Shown: one piece after another, positions 14,481 through 23,090 of the stretch
How the letters are laid out: every line of letters starts with the position of its first letter
How positions within the stretch are numbered: position 1 is the first letter of the stretch
Assembly: GCF_039519235.1 (NCBI RefSeq)
Contig: NZ_CP154351.1
Location: forward strand, 1 to 64,000
DNA: 64,000 nucleotides
Source of the DNA: Micrococcus sp. 2A
Lineage (GTDB): Bacteria; Actinomycetota; Actinomycetes; Actinomycetales; Micrococcaceae
Direction: 5' to 3'
The notes under the pieces: generated by a model
Told to the model about the DNA's origin: nothing
The model's database searches: none
Seen by the model: only the letters and a program-made list of their open reading frames with translations
Made by a program: the position numbers and the translations under genes

Positions 14481-14505
14481 CCGGCTGACGGCCCCCCACG
14501 ACGTC

Positions 14506-14537
14506 GAGGCCCCGCCGGAGCGATCCGGCGGGGCCTC
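14506..14537. terminator. Bidirectional terminator between convergent genes
   Basis: Perfect 14-bp inverted repeat, GAGGCCCCGCCGGA (14506-14519) and its complement (14524-14537), around a GCGA loop. It lies between the convergent amphi-Trp gene and the minus-strand gene ending at 14544. Confidence 0.85.
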
Positions 14538-14543
14538 GTCATG

Positions 14544-15713
14544 TCAGCGGGTGGGCTCGCCCGGCACGCGGGCGTCGGCGTCCGCCACGGCCTGGCCCTG
14601 GCCGACGACGCGGTGGCCCGTGGCCTCGGCGACGGCCTCGCGCTGCTTGGCGTAGGGATCGTTCGCCGCCCCGCGCTCCACCACGGGGATGTTGGCGGTG
14701 ATGGGGCCGGGGGTCGGCGCGGCCCACGGGTCCTGCACCGGCTTGGTGAGCTTCCAGATCGCGAAGCCGGCGCCCGCGGCGGCGGCGGCCATGCCCGCGA
14801 CGATCCAGCCGCGGCCGCCCGCGCGCTCGGAGCGGTCGGCCTTGCGCGCGGTGCGCTTGAGGTCCTTCTCGGTCTGGCCGGCGTAGTGCTCGGCGCCCTT
14901 GCGCAGCTTGGCCACAATCTTCTTGTCCCCGGTGAGGGCGATCAGGGCCTGCTCCACGGAGGTGGGCACCTGGACGTCGTGCGCGGTCTGGCGGGCGCTG
15001 CCGGCCACGTCGGCCAGACGCGAGGCGGCGACGGGCGCGAACTCCTCACGGCGCTGCTCGGCGTAGCGGGAGGCCTCGGCGAGGCGCTCCTGGACCTGCG
15101 GGGCCAGCTTCTCGCCCTGGTCCTGGACGGCGGCGACGGCGGCGGCCAGGAGCCCGGCGGCGGTGAGCCCGCCCTTCGCGGCGGCGTCCTTGGCCTTGCC
15201 GGCCTTCTGGGCGGTCAGGAAGCCCAGCACGTCGGCCTTCGTGTCCGCCTTCTTGGCGGCGCCGCGGGCATCCTTGCGGACCTGCTTGGTCTTCTTCGCG
15301 CCGCGCTTGCCGGCCTTCTTCGCGGCCTTGCGGGCGGACTCGGCCTCCTTGGTGAACTCCTCGCCCAGCTCGGCGGCCTGGTCCTGGAGCGCGGAGAAGA
15401 ACTCGTGCAGGCCGTCCTTCTGCTTCGCGACCACGGGGGCGACGGCGCCCAGGCCGCCGGCCACGGCCTTGCCGGCGCGCTCGGCCAGGGGGGCCATGTC
15501 CTGCTTGACGTCCTTGGCGCGGCGGCGGCCCTCCTCGGCGGCGACGGTGGTGCCCACCTCGCCGAAGGCGGTGCCGGCCTCGCCCCACGCGAGGGCGGCC
15601 TCGATCCTGGGCTCGGCCCAGTGGCGCAGGATCTCGCCCTGGCGGGTCAGGAACGTGTCCGCCCCGCCGTCGTGCTGGATCGCGGAGTCGGTGGTCGGGT
15701 TCTTGCGGGCCAT
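14544..15713 (-). CDS. Ala/Lys-rich protein with C-terminal membrane helix, CwsA-like by position
   Basis: A 389-aa protein dominated by Ala, Lys, Glu and Gly, with long predicted helical or coiled-coil stretches and a very basic patch near 145-165. A single hydrophobic segment lies at about 318-338 (GWIVAGMAAAAAGAGFAIW) before a Pro-rich tail. The ATG has a good GGGAGG ribosome site, and TAGGCT at 15764-15769 is a plausible -10. It sits between the gyrA tRNAs and ppiA on the opposite strand, where mycobacteria have cwsA (cell-wall and polar-growth protein with one C-terminal helix). Homology to CwsA is inference from position and topology only. Confidence 0.75.
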   Translation of the reverse strand: MARKNPTTDSAIQHDGGADTFLTRQGEILRHWAEPRIEAALAWGEAGTAFGEVGTTVAAEEGRRRAKDVKQDMAPLAERAGKAVAGGLGAVAPVVAKQKDGLHEFFSALQDQAAELGEEFTKEAESARKAAKKAGKRGAKKTKQVRKDARGAAKKADTKADVLGFLTAQKAGKAKDAAAKGGLTAAGLLAAAVAAVQDQGEKLAPQVQERLAEASRYAEQRREEFAPVAASRLADVAGSARQTAHDVQVPTSVEQALIALTGDKKIVAKLRKGAEHYAGQTEKDLKRTARKADRSERAGGRGWIVAGMAAAAAGAGFAIWKLTKPVQDPWAAPTPGPITANIPVVERGAANDPYAKQREAVAEATGHRVVGQGQAVADADARVPGEPTR

Positions 15714-15920
15714 GTCTGCCTCCCGTGCAGTCGGATGTTCGCTGGACTGGTCGTCTCCGGATCAGCCTAGTGGCGTGCGGTGGCCATGGCACGGTCCGAG
15801 CGCGCCCCTTCTTCGAGCACCGCCCCGCCGGGGCGCCGCGATTCGGCCCACCGCGAAGACGCGGAGGGCGCGTCGGTCGAGCCGGGGCAGGCGGGGGCCG
15901 CGGGTGGAACAATGACGCCC

Positions 15921-16454
15921 ATGACCGCCAACGCAACGCATACCGCGACCATCCACACCAACCACGGCGACATCGTCGTCGAGCTCTTCGGCAACCACGC
16001 GCCGAAGACCGTGAAGAACTTCGTGGGCCTCGCCACCGGCGAGCAGGAGTGGACCCACCCCCAGACCCGCGAGAAGAACAACGGCGCCCCGCTGTACTCC
16101 GGCACCGTGTTCCACCGCATCATCAAGGACTTCATGATCCAGGGCGGCGACCCGCTGGGCATGGGCGTCGGCGGCCCGGGCTACCAGTTCGGGGACGAGA
16201 TCCACCCCGAGCTCCAGTTCGACCGCCCCTACCTGCTCGCCATGGCCAATGCCGGCCCCGGCACCAACGGCTCGCAGTTCTTCATCACCTCCGTGCCCAC
16301 CGGCTGGCTCAACGGCAAGCACACCATCTTCGGCGAGGTGAAGGACGAGGCCTCGAAGGAGATCGTGGACCAGCTCAACGCCGTCGCCACGGACCCGCGC
16401 GACCGCCCGCTCGAGGACGTCGTGATCGAGTCCATCGAGATCGCCGAGGCCTGA
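15921..16454 (+). CDS. ppiA: Peptidyl-prolyl cis-trans isomerase, cyclophilin type
   Basis: Cytoplasmic cyclophilin of 177 aa that speeds proline isomerisation in folding. Diagnostic motifs are [33 protein letters not shown] and HTIFGEV. No signal peptide. Two in-frame ATGs exist (15912 and 15921). The second is preferred because AACAAT ends 7 nt before it, the leaderless spacing used elsewhere here, whereas no good ribosome site serves the first. Confidence 0.95.
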   Translation: MTANATHTATIHTNHGDIVVELFGNHAPKTVKNFVGLATGEQEWTHPQTREKNNGAPLYSGTVFHRIIKDFMIQGGDPLGMGVGGPGYQFGDEIHPELQFDRPYLLAMANAGPGTNGSQFFITSVPTGWLNGKHTIFGEVKDEASKEIVDQLNAVATDPRDRPLEDVVIESIEIAEA

Positions 16455-16468
16455 GCGGCCCGCTCCCG

Positions 16469-17413
16469 GTGAGCACCACCCCCGAAGGACCGCACGGCCC
16501 GGAGTCCGCGCACGGCACACCCCCGGTGTGCCCGCGGCATCCGGGCCGTGCGGCGTATGTGACCTGTCCCGCGTGCGGCCGCCCCGCGTGCCTCGAGTGC
16601 CAGCGCCCCGCCGGCGGCGCCATGGTGTGCGCGGACTGCGCCGCGGCGCCCGGCAGCGGCGCCGCCCCGACGCCGTCGTCCGCCCCCGCGCGGGCGTCCC
16701 GTGGGCGCGGCGGCGTCCTCGGCGCCCTGACCGCGGCACCGACGACGACCGGCCTCATCGTGCTCACCGCCCTCGTGTACGCGCTGCAGTGGCTGTACCG
16801 GGACCCCGTCACCGGCGTGACGCCGTCCCTCTGGTACGCAGGCCTCTACACCTCGCCGCTGGCCTTCGAGCCGTGGCGCCTGCTGACCTACGCCCTCGTG
16901 CACGACGTCTCCGGGCCCACTCACCTGGCCCTGAACCTGCTGGCCCTGTGGGTGATCGGCCGCGTGCTCGAGCCGGTGCTGGGCCTGTGGCGATTCCTCG
17001 CCCTGTACGCGATCTCGGCGGTCGGCGGAGCCGTGTTCGCCCTGTGGACCTCCGACCCGCTGCAGCCGGTGGTGGGCGCCTCCGGCGCCGTCTACGGGCT
17101 CTTCGCGGCGCTCTTCCTCCTCACGCGGATCGGCGGCGGTCAGGTGCGCTCGATCGCGGTGCTCATCGGCCTGAACCTCGCGGCCTCCTTCGCCCTGCCG
17201 GGGATCTCGTGGCAGGTCCACGTGGGCGGCCTGCTCACGGGAGCGGCGGTCGCCCTGGTCCTCACCCGGCTCGGCCCGCTGCCGGGCACTCCCGGGCGGG
17301 GGCGCGGCGGGGTGGGCGCCCAGGTGGCGGGCCTCGTGGTCGTGCTGGCGGCACTCGGGGGCCTCACCGCCCTGGGTGCCTCCCGGATCGGACTCGACGC
17401 GCTGGTGATGTGA
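16469..17413 (+). CDS. Rhomboid family intramembrane serine protease
   Basis: A 314-aa protein with a cytoplasmic N-terminal zinc-ribbon/B-box-like segment (CPRH, CPACGRPACLEC, CADC; about 18-60), then six to seven hydrophobic helices. The catalytic Ser is in VVGASGAVYG (near 195), the catalytic His in WQVHVGGLLTG (near 252), and HLALNLLALW carries the conserved Asn. The GTG start is 14 nt after the ppiA stop, so the two are likely cotranscribed. A strong terminator hairpin follows. This position next to ppiA is common in Micrococcales. Confidence 0.93.
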   Translation: MSTTPEGPHGPESAHGTPPVCPRHPGRAAYVTCPACGRPACLECQRPAGGAMVCADCAAAPGSGAAPTPSSAPARASRGRGGVLGALTAAPTTTGLIVLTALVYALQWLYRDPVTGVTPSLWYAGLYTSPLAFEPWRLLTYALVHDVSGPTHLALNLLALWVIGRVLEPVLGLWRFLALYAISAVGGAVFALWTSDPLQPVVGASGAVYGLFAALFLLTRIGGGQVRSIAVLIGLNLAASFALPGISWQVHVGGLLTGAAVALVLTRLGPLPGTPGRGRGGVGAQVAGLVVVLAALGGLTALGASRIGLDALVM

Positions 17414-17422
17414 GCCGTGCCG

Positions 17423-17468
17423 GTCCGCCACCGCGCGGGCCGGCAGGCCGGCCCGCGCGGTGGCGGAC
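17423..17468 (+). terminator. Very strong terminator after the rhomboid gene
   Basis: Arms 17423-17444 and 17447-17468 are perfectly complementary over 22 nt, so at least 20 bp can pair. No T-tract is present. It lies 9 nt after the stop codon. Confidence 0.85.
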
Positions 17469-17599
17469 TGTCCACAGGGGCCCTGTGCAGGAGTGGCCCA
17501 GTCACCGTCCACACCTGTGGACAAACCCGGGGACAACTGCTTCAGCCGCGTCAGCGGGCCGATGAAGTTCTCCACAGGGTTGTCCACCGCTGTGGAGAA
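17468..17599. repeat. DnaA-box cluster outside oriC
   Basis: The convergent gap between the rhomboid terminator and crgA holds DnaA-box-like sites: CTGTCCACA 17468-17476, a perfect TGTGGACAA (minus) 17516-17524 and TTGTCCACC 17580-17588. The last is framed by a perfect inverted repeat, TTCTCCACAG 17568-17577 and CTGTGGAGAA 17590-17599. This density resembles oriC. It may act as a DnaA-binding or titration locus (inference). Confidence 0.6.
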
Positions 17600-17610
17600 T
17601 CACACCCGTG

Positions 17611-17922
17611 TCATTCGCTCCAGCGGGACATCATGAGGAACCCGAGAAGGGCGAGGCCGAAGCCGATGAGGATGTTCCAGCCGCCGAGGCCCACCAGCGG
17701 GAAGAGCCCCTGCGTGAGGTAGTAGGTGCAGACCCACAGCAGGCCGAGGATCATCAGGCCGAACATGACGGCCTTGTACCAGCGGGGCAGGGGAGCGGGC
17801 CCGGCGTCGACGACGCCGAGGTCGGTGCTCACGGAGGAGGCGCGGGCGCCGGAACGGGCCCTCTCGAGCTCGGCGCGCTTGCGGCGGGCCGAGTCCTTGC
17901 GCTTGCCGGAGGGGGCTGCCAC
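17611..17922 (-). CDS. crgA: Cell division protein CrgA
   Basis: A 103-aa septation protein of actinobacteria that contacts FtsZ and divisome PBPs. It has a basic N-terminus (SGKRKDSARRKRAE) and two helices, about 52-72 (MFGLMILGLLWVCTYYL) and 83-99, ending MMSRWSE. The GTG start has a strong AGAAGGAG site. Its location beside a glutamine amidotransferase gene and the pknAB cluster is the conserved actinobacterial one. Confidence 0.95.
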   Translation of the reverse strand: MAAPSGKRKDSARRKRAELERARSGARASSVSTDLGVVDAGPAPLPRWYKAVMFGLMILGLLWVCTYYLTQGLFPLVGLGGWNILIGFGLALLGFLMMSRWSE

Positions 17923-18086
17923 GGTGATGCTCCTTCTGCTGCCCGGGTCCGGGCGTCGCGGGTGGGACGTGGGGGTCCAGGGGCCACGCGGTATCCTTCC
18001 CTGACCTGCCGAAGGACCGGCGCGCGGCGTGCCGGGCCAGTCTATGCACCCCGCCCTCGCGCGGCGGGGAGGAAGAAGCGGCCCTC

Positions 18087-18743
18087 GTGAGCGACTCTCC
18101 GGTCTCCGTGCTCGTCGTCGACAACTACGACAGCTTCGTCTACACCCTGGTGGGCTACCTCCAGGAGCTGGGCGCCCGCACCACCGTGATCCGCAACGAC
18201 GAGGTGGACGCCGAGCGCGTCCTCGCCCTGGCCGCGGAGCACACGGCGGTGCTCATCTCGCCCGGGCCGGGCGCGCCCGCCGACGCCGGCGTCTCCCTCG
18301 ACCTCATCCGCTCCGCGGCAGACGGCGGCCGGCCGCTCTTCGGGGTGTGCCTGGGCCACCAGGCGATCGCGGAGGCGTTCGGCGCGACCGTGACGCACGC
18401 TGAGACGCTCATGCACGGCAAGACGTCCGTGGTGCGCCATGACGGGCATGCGACCTTCACGGGGCTGCCGGAGCGCTTCACGGCCACCCGCTACCACTCG
18501 CTCGCCGCCGTGCGCGACACGGTGGACGAGTCCGTCCTGGAGATCACCGCGGAGACCGACGACGGGGTCGTGATGGGCCTCGCGCATCGCACGGCCCCGC
18601 TGTGGGGCGTGCAGTTCCACCCCGAGTCGGTGCTCACCGAGGGCGGCTACCGCATGCTGGGCAACTGGCTCGAGTCGGTGGGGCTGGACGGCGCCGCCGA
18701 GCGCGGCGCGCAGCTCACGCCGCTCGTCCGCGAGGACGCCTGA
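18087..18743 (+). CDS. trpG: Anthranilate/aminodeoxychorismate synthase component II
   Basis: Class I glutamine amidotransferase subunit that supplies ammonia for anthranilate (tryptophan) or 4-amino-4-deoxychorismate (folate) synthesis. The 218-aa product has VDNYDSFVYTL at the N-terminus, the nucleophile in FGVCLGHQ (Cys near 90), and VQFHPESVLT with catalytic His and Glu near 175. No component I gene is nearby, so the pathway cannot be settled; trpG and pabA are both used for this locus in relatives. GGAGGAAG lies about 11 nt before the GTG. Confidence 0.93.
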   Translation: MSDSPVSVLVVDNYDSFVYTLVGYLQELGARTTVIRNDEVDAERVLALAAEHTAVLISPGPGAPADAGVSLDLIRSAADGGRPLFGVCLGHQAIAEAFGATVTHAETLMHGKTSVVRHDGHATFTGLPERFTATRYHSLAAVRDTVDESVLEITAETDDGVVMGLAHRTAPLWGVQFHPESVLTEGGYRMLGNWLESVGLDGAAERGAQLTPLVREDA

Positions 18744-18791
18744 CCACGAAGGCCCACGAGGACGGCTGAGCGGTCCCCGCCGCCCCGCGGC

Positions 18792-21071
18792 TCACGTGGA
18801 GGGCGTCGGCTCGATCGAGGGCTCGGGGACCACGGGCTCCACGCCGCCCGAGGTCGAGGGGTCCGGATCGGCCGGTGCGGTCGGCTCCGGGTCGGGTGCC
18901 GGGCCACTGGGTGAGGGCTCCGAGGGGTCCGGGCCGGGCACTGGATCGCTCGGCGGTTCAGTGCTCGGGTCCGGGGTCGGCTCGACGGAGGTGCTCGGCT
19001 CCGGGTCGTCGCTGCTGGGCCGCGGGTCGCTCGGAGGCGCCGGGGCCGCGGTGGTCGGATCCGGCCGCGGGGCCGTGGCGGGCGGCTCCGCCGGCGGGGG
19101 GTCCCGCGTCGGCTCGGGCTCGATCCAGGACGGGGCGGGCGCGGCCGGGTCCTCCACCAGGGCGGGTCCCTCCACGGTCGCGATCGCGGAGGAGGACGTG
19201 GTCAGCGTGATCGCGGACCGGGTGTCCACGCGAGTCCCCGCGGGCGGATCCTGGCCCACCACGACGCCGGTGTCCACGGCCCCGCTCTCGTCGGACTGGA
19301 CGCGGGTCGCCAGGTCCGGGGCCGTCCGGCGCAGCGTCGCCTGGGCGTCCTCCACCGTCATCCCCACCAGGTCCGGGACCGGCACCATGCCGGAGGAGAG
19401 GTAGAGGACCACGGGAGTGCCGGAGTCCACGCCGCTGCCGAGCGACGGGTCCGTGCGCACGAGCCGGCCCCGCGCCATCCCGCCGGCGTCCTGGTACTCC
19501 ACGGAGGACACGGACAGTCCCAGCCGCTCCAGCTCCGCGCGCACCGTGGACTCGGGCGCGCCCTGCAGGGACTCCGGGACCACGACGTCGGCGGGGCCGC
19601 GGGAGACGTGCACGCGCACCTCGGCGCCCCGGTCCACGGCGGCGCCGGCGGCAGGATCGGTGTCCACCACGTGCTGGGCGGGCACGGAGGCGTGGAACAC
19701 CGGGACGACGGCGGCGGTGAGGCCCGCGTCCGAGAGCGCCGCCACGGCCTCCGCCTCGGTCCGGCCTTGCAGGTCCGGCACCGTCGAGGGGCCGAGGCCC
19801 CGCCCGCCCAGCGTCAGGGAGAGGACGGCGGCCAGGAGCAGCAGCACCGCCCCCATGGCGCCCACGAGGGCCAGGAGCCGACGGCGGGACGTCCCCGGCT
19901 CGGGCGGCGGCGGCGCGGCATGGGAGCCCGCGGGCGTCGGGGCTGCGGGCGCGAGCGCCAGGGGGACGGTGGTCGGGCGGGCCGGGGCCACCGCGTGGTG
20001 CGAGCCGGTGCTGGGGGAGCGTCCGTCCACGGAGGCCGCGGCGGCGAGCTGGGCGGCCGAGGGTGCTCCGGGCAGGGAGGTGCCGGCCACGGCGTGCCCG
20101 GCCACAGCCTGGGTGTCCGCGTCGTCGGGCGCGTCGTCGGGCCGTCCCCCCTCGCCCACGGCGGGCGGCGCCGCCGGGAGCGCGCGGGTGACCGGTCCCT
20201 CCTCGGCGAGGGGGAGCGCGGTGGGGTCGGCGACGGCGGCCTCGAGGGCACGGCGGAACTCGGTGGCGGAGGCGTACCGCTCGGCCGGGTCCTTGCGCAG
20301 GGCGCGCAGCACCACGGGGTCCAGCGCCGGCGGCAGCCCGGAGGCCACCTCCGAGGGCGCGGGAGGGGTTTCGCGCACGTGCTGGTAGGCGACCGCCAGA
20401 GGGGTGTCCCCCGTGAACGGCGGCCGTCCCGTGAGCAGCTCGAAGAGCACGCAGCCCGCCGAGTACAGGTCGGCGCGGGCGTCCACCGCGCGCCCCGTGG
20501 CCTGCTCGGGGGAGAGGTAGAGGGCGGTGCCGACCACGGTCTGCTGGGACGTGTTCGCCGAGGTGTCCGCGAGGGCGCGGGCGAGTCCGAAGTCCGTGAC
20601 CTTCACGTCCCCGGCGGGGGTCACCATCACGTTGGCGGGCTTCACGTCCCGGTGGACGATCCCCTCCGCGTGCGAGTGCTCGAGGGCCTCGAGCACGCCC
20701 ACCGTCCACGCGGCGGCGCGCCGCCATGGCACGCACCCGTCGTCGAGGACCTCGCGCAGGGTCCGCCCGGAGACGTGCTCGAGGACCAGGAACGGGCAGT
20801 CGACGGGATGGTGCTGGTCCTCGCTCATGCAGACGTCGCCCGTGTCGTACACGCCCACGATCGAGGGGTGGTTGAGGGCGGCGGCGGCGCGGGCCTCGCG
20901 CCGGAACCGCGCCTGGAACTGGGCGTCCCGGGCGAGGTCCGCGCGCATCAGCTTCACGGCCACCGTCCGGTTCAGGCGCAGGTCCCGGCCGCGGAAGACG
21001 TCGGCCATGCCGCCGCGTCCGATCAGCTCGTTGATCCGGTAGCGGTCGTTGAGGATGCGGGGTCCGGGCAC
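18792..21071 (-). CDS. pknB: Ser/Thr protein kinase PknB with PASTA domains
   Basis: Membrane receptor kinase, about 759 aa. The kinase domain (about 8-275) has GRGGMADVF, VAVKLM, HRDVKPANVM and DFGLARA. A low-complexity juxtamembrane linker leads to one helix (about 405-427), then three extracellular PASTA repeats (about 433-630). The tail of about 130 residues is rich in Pro, Glu, Ser and Asp. Two GTGs compete: 21077 overlaps the GGAGG sequence itself, while 21071 sits 5 nt after it, so 21071 is chosen. It probably senses muropeptides or lipid II and controls growth and division (family knowledge). Last gene of the fhaA-pknB run. Confidence 0.95.
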   Translation of the reverse strand: MPGPRILNDRYRINELIGRGGMADVFRGRDLRLNRTVAVKLMRADLARDAQFQARFRREARAAAALNHPSIVGVYDTGDVCMSEDQHHPVDCPFLVLEHVSGRTLREVLDDGCVPWRRAAAWTVGVLEALEHSHAEGIVHRDVKPANVMVTPAGDVKVTDFGLARALADTSANTSQQTVVGTALYLSPEQATGRAVDARADLYSAGCVLFELLTGRPPFTGDTPLAVAYQHVRETPPAPSEVASGLPPALDPVVLRALRKDPAERYASATEFRRALEAAVADPTALPLAEEGPVTRALPAAPPAVGEGGRPDDAPDDADTQAVAGHAVAGTSLPGAPSAAQLAAAASVDGRSPSTGSHHAVAPARPTTVPLALAPAAPTPAGSHAAPPPPEPGTSRRRLLALVGAMGAVLLLLAAVLSLTLGGRGLGPSTVPDLQGRTEAEAVAALSDAGLTAAVVPVFHASVPAQHVVDTDPAAGAAVDRGAEVRVHVSRGPADVVVPESLQGAPESTVRAELERLGLSVSSVEYQDAGGMARGRLVRTDPSLGSGVDSGTPVVLYLSSGMVPVPDLVGMTVEDAQATLRRTAPDLATRVQSDESGAVDTGVVVGQDPPAGTRVDTRSAITLTTSSSAIATVEGPALVEDPAAPAPSWIEPEPTRDPPPAEPPATAPRPDPTTAAPAPPSDPRPSSDDPEPSTSVEPTPDPSTEPPSDPVPGPDPSEPSPSGPAPDPEPTAPADPDPSTSGGVEPVVPEPSIEPTPST

Positions 21072-21092
21072 GGGCACCTCCGTCGGCCGGCG

Positions 21093-23090
21093 TCAGCCGG
21101 CGGGGGTCGCCGTGGACGTCGGGACGTCCGTGGCCGAGGGGTCGGCCACGCCGGGCGAGGAGGCGCCCCCGCCCGCGGGGGACGGGGTGCTCGTCTCGGC
21201 CGACGAGGGGTCGGGGGGAGTCGGGGCCGGGGCCTCCGTGGTCGGCTCCGGGAGGGGCTCGGCGGCCGAGGCGGTCGGGGAGCCCTCGGGGGTCACCGGG
21301 GCGGCCGGGGTGCTTTCGGCGGGCTGGGAGGTGCTGGGCGCGGCCGGCGGCGCGGCGGGGGCCGAGGACGACGCCGGGGCCGGCTCCACCGGCGGGGCCG
21401 CGGGGGCGGTCCCCGAGCCGGCCGTGGCCACGATCACCTGGACGGGTGTGTCGAAGCGGTGCCGCTCCCCCGAGCCGGGCACGACGCGGACCACCTCGCC
21501 GGCGGCGCCGTCGGCCTCCGGATCGTCCACACGGTCCACGCTGAACCCGCGCTCGCGCAGCAGCGCGACCACCGTGTCCACGGGCTGGCCCACGAGGTCC
21601 TGGGGGAGTGTCCCGGCGCCGGTGGAGACGGCCAGGGTCACGGTCTGGCCGCGTTGCAGGGGGCCCACGGGGTTCACACCCATCACGGTGCCCTCCGGCT
21701 GCGGGTCGTCACGGTCCTCCTGCGCCACGGTCAGGCCGAGCCGCTCCAGCTCGGGGCGCACCTCGGCCACGGGGCGGCCCCGGTAGGCCTCGGCGTCCAC
21801 CTGGACGGCCGAGGCCGAGGGGGAGGAGCCTGGGGCGCCGCCGTCGCGCGCCCCCATGACCAGGGGCCACAGCAGGGCGCCGAGCACCGCGAACACGAGG
21901 AGGGCGAGGAGGGCGATGAGCGGCCAGCGGGGTCCGCGGCGCCGGCCCGCGGGCGCGGAGCCCGACCGGGGCGCCGCCGCAGGGGCGCCCCAGGACTCCC
22001 CGGCCGGCGCCACCATGGGCGAGGGGCGGGTGTCCGCCGGGCGCGTGGCGGAGATGTCCTGGTCGGCCTGGGGCGCGGACGCGGCGGCCACGGGCAGTTC
22101 CGCGGTGGCTGGGCCGTCCCCGCCGCCCCGGCCGTCCTCGGAGCCGCTCTGATGCGTCGCGCGCATGCCCGCGTAGTCGAGCGTGGCGGTCTCCTGGTCC
22201 GCCTCGGCCGGCACGCCCTGCTCCTCCAGGAACGAGGCCAGCACGGGCGCGGCGGCGACGGCGGCCCGTGTGTCCCGCTGGCGCAGGGCGTCCGCCGCGT
22301 CGGAGAGGGCCGTGGCGTCGGAGGGACGCTCCCTCGGGTCCTTCGAGAGCATGCACATGATCAGCGCGCGGACCGGCGCGGGGACGGTGTCCGGCAGCGG
22401 CGGAGGGGTGTCGTTGACCTGCGCGAGGGCGATCGCGATCTGGGACTCGCCCGTGAACGGCCGGCGGCCGGCGAGGGCCTCGTAGCCGATGATGCCCAGC
22501 GAGTAGATGTCCGAGGACCCGGTGGCCTGCTGGCCCGTGGCCTGCTCGGGGGCCAGGTACTGGGCGGTGCCCATCACCTGCCCCGTGGCCGTCAGCGGCA
22601 CCTGGTCCGCCAGGCGCGCGATCCCGAAGTCCGTGACCTTCACCCGGCCCGAGGGCGTGATCATGAGGTTGCCGGGCTTCACATCCCGGTGCACCAGGCC
22701 CTGCGCGTGGGCGGCGGAGAGCGCCGCGGCGGTCTGGGAGATGATCCGCAGGGTGCGCTCCGGGGAGAGGGAGGTCTCCTTCTCCAGGATCGCGGAGAGC
22801 GGCTGGCCCGGCACGAGCTCCATGACGAGGTAGGCGGAGCCCTTCTCCTCGCCGTAGTCGTACACGTTGGCCACGCCGGGGTGGTTGAGCAGGGCGGTGT
22901 GCTGGGCCTCGGCCCGGAAGCGGCGCAGGAAGTTGGGGTCGCCCGTGTACTCCTCCTTGAGGATCTTCACGGCCGTGATCCGGCCCAGGACCTTGTCCCG
23001 CGCCTTCCAGACCTCGCCCATGCCGCCGATCGCGATCCGATCGGTCAGCTGGTACCTGCCCCCGAGGGTGATCCCCGATGTCGGCCTCAT
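21093..23090 (-). CDS. pknA: Ser/Thr protein kinase PknA, with PASTA domains
   Basis: 665-aa membrane kinase. The catalytic domain (about 12-275) shows IAIGGMGEVWKARD, VKILKEE, HRDVKPGNLM and DFGIARL. A helix near 410-432 (LIALLALLVFAVLGALLW) is followed by two PASTA-like repeats (about 445-575) and a Pro/Ala/Thr/Ser tail. Mycobacterial PknA lacks PASTA domains, so here both kinases of the cluster could sense the wall. The ATG overlaps the pbpA stop (ATGA), implying coupled translation. Confidence 0.95.
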   Translation of the reverse strand: MRPTSGITLGGRYQLTDRIAIGGMGEVWKARDKVLGRITAVKILKEEYTGDPNFLRRFRAEAQHTALLNHPGVANVYDYGEEKGSAYLVMELVPGQPLSAILEKETSLSPERTLRIISQTAAALSAAHAQGLVHRDVKPGNLMITPSGRVKVTDFGIARLADQVPLTATGQVMGTAQYLAPEQATGQQATGSSDIYSLGIIGYEALAGRRPFTGESQIAIALAQVNDTPPPLPDTVPAPVRALIMCMLSKDPRERPSDATALSDAADALRQRDTRAAVAAAPVLASFLEEQGVPAEADQETATLDYAGMRATHQSGSEDGRGGGDGPATAELPVAAASAPQADQDISATRPADTRPSPMVAPAGESWGAPAAAPRSGSAPAGRRRGPRWPLIALLALLVFAVLGALLWPLVMGARDGGAPGSSPSASAVQVDAEAYRGRPVAEVRPELERLGLTVAQEDRDDPQPEGTVMGVNPVGPLQRGQTVTLAVSTGAGTLPQDLVGQPVDTVVALLRERGFSVDRVDDPEADGAAGEVVRVVPGSGERHRFDTPVQVIVATAGSGTAPAAPPVEPAPASSSAPAAPPAAPSTSQPAESTPAAPVTPEGSPTASAAEPLPEPTTEAPAPTPPDPSSAETSTPSPAGGGASSPGVADPSATDVPTSTATPAG

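Noticed and set aside
18087..18743. Assignment specifically as PabA or TrpG
   Set aside because: The two are indistinguishable by motif and no component I gene is nearby; the symbol follows the syntenic mycobacterial locus only.
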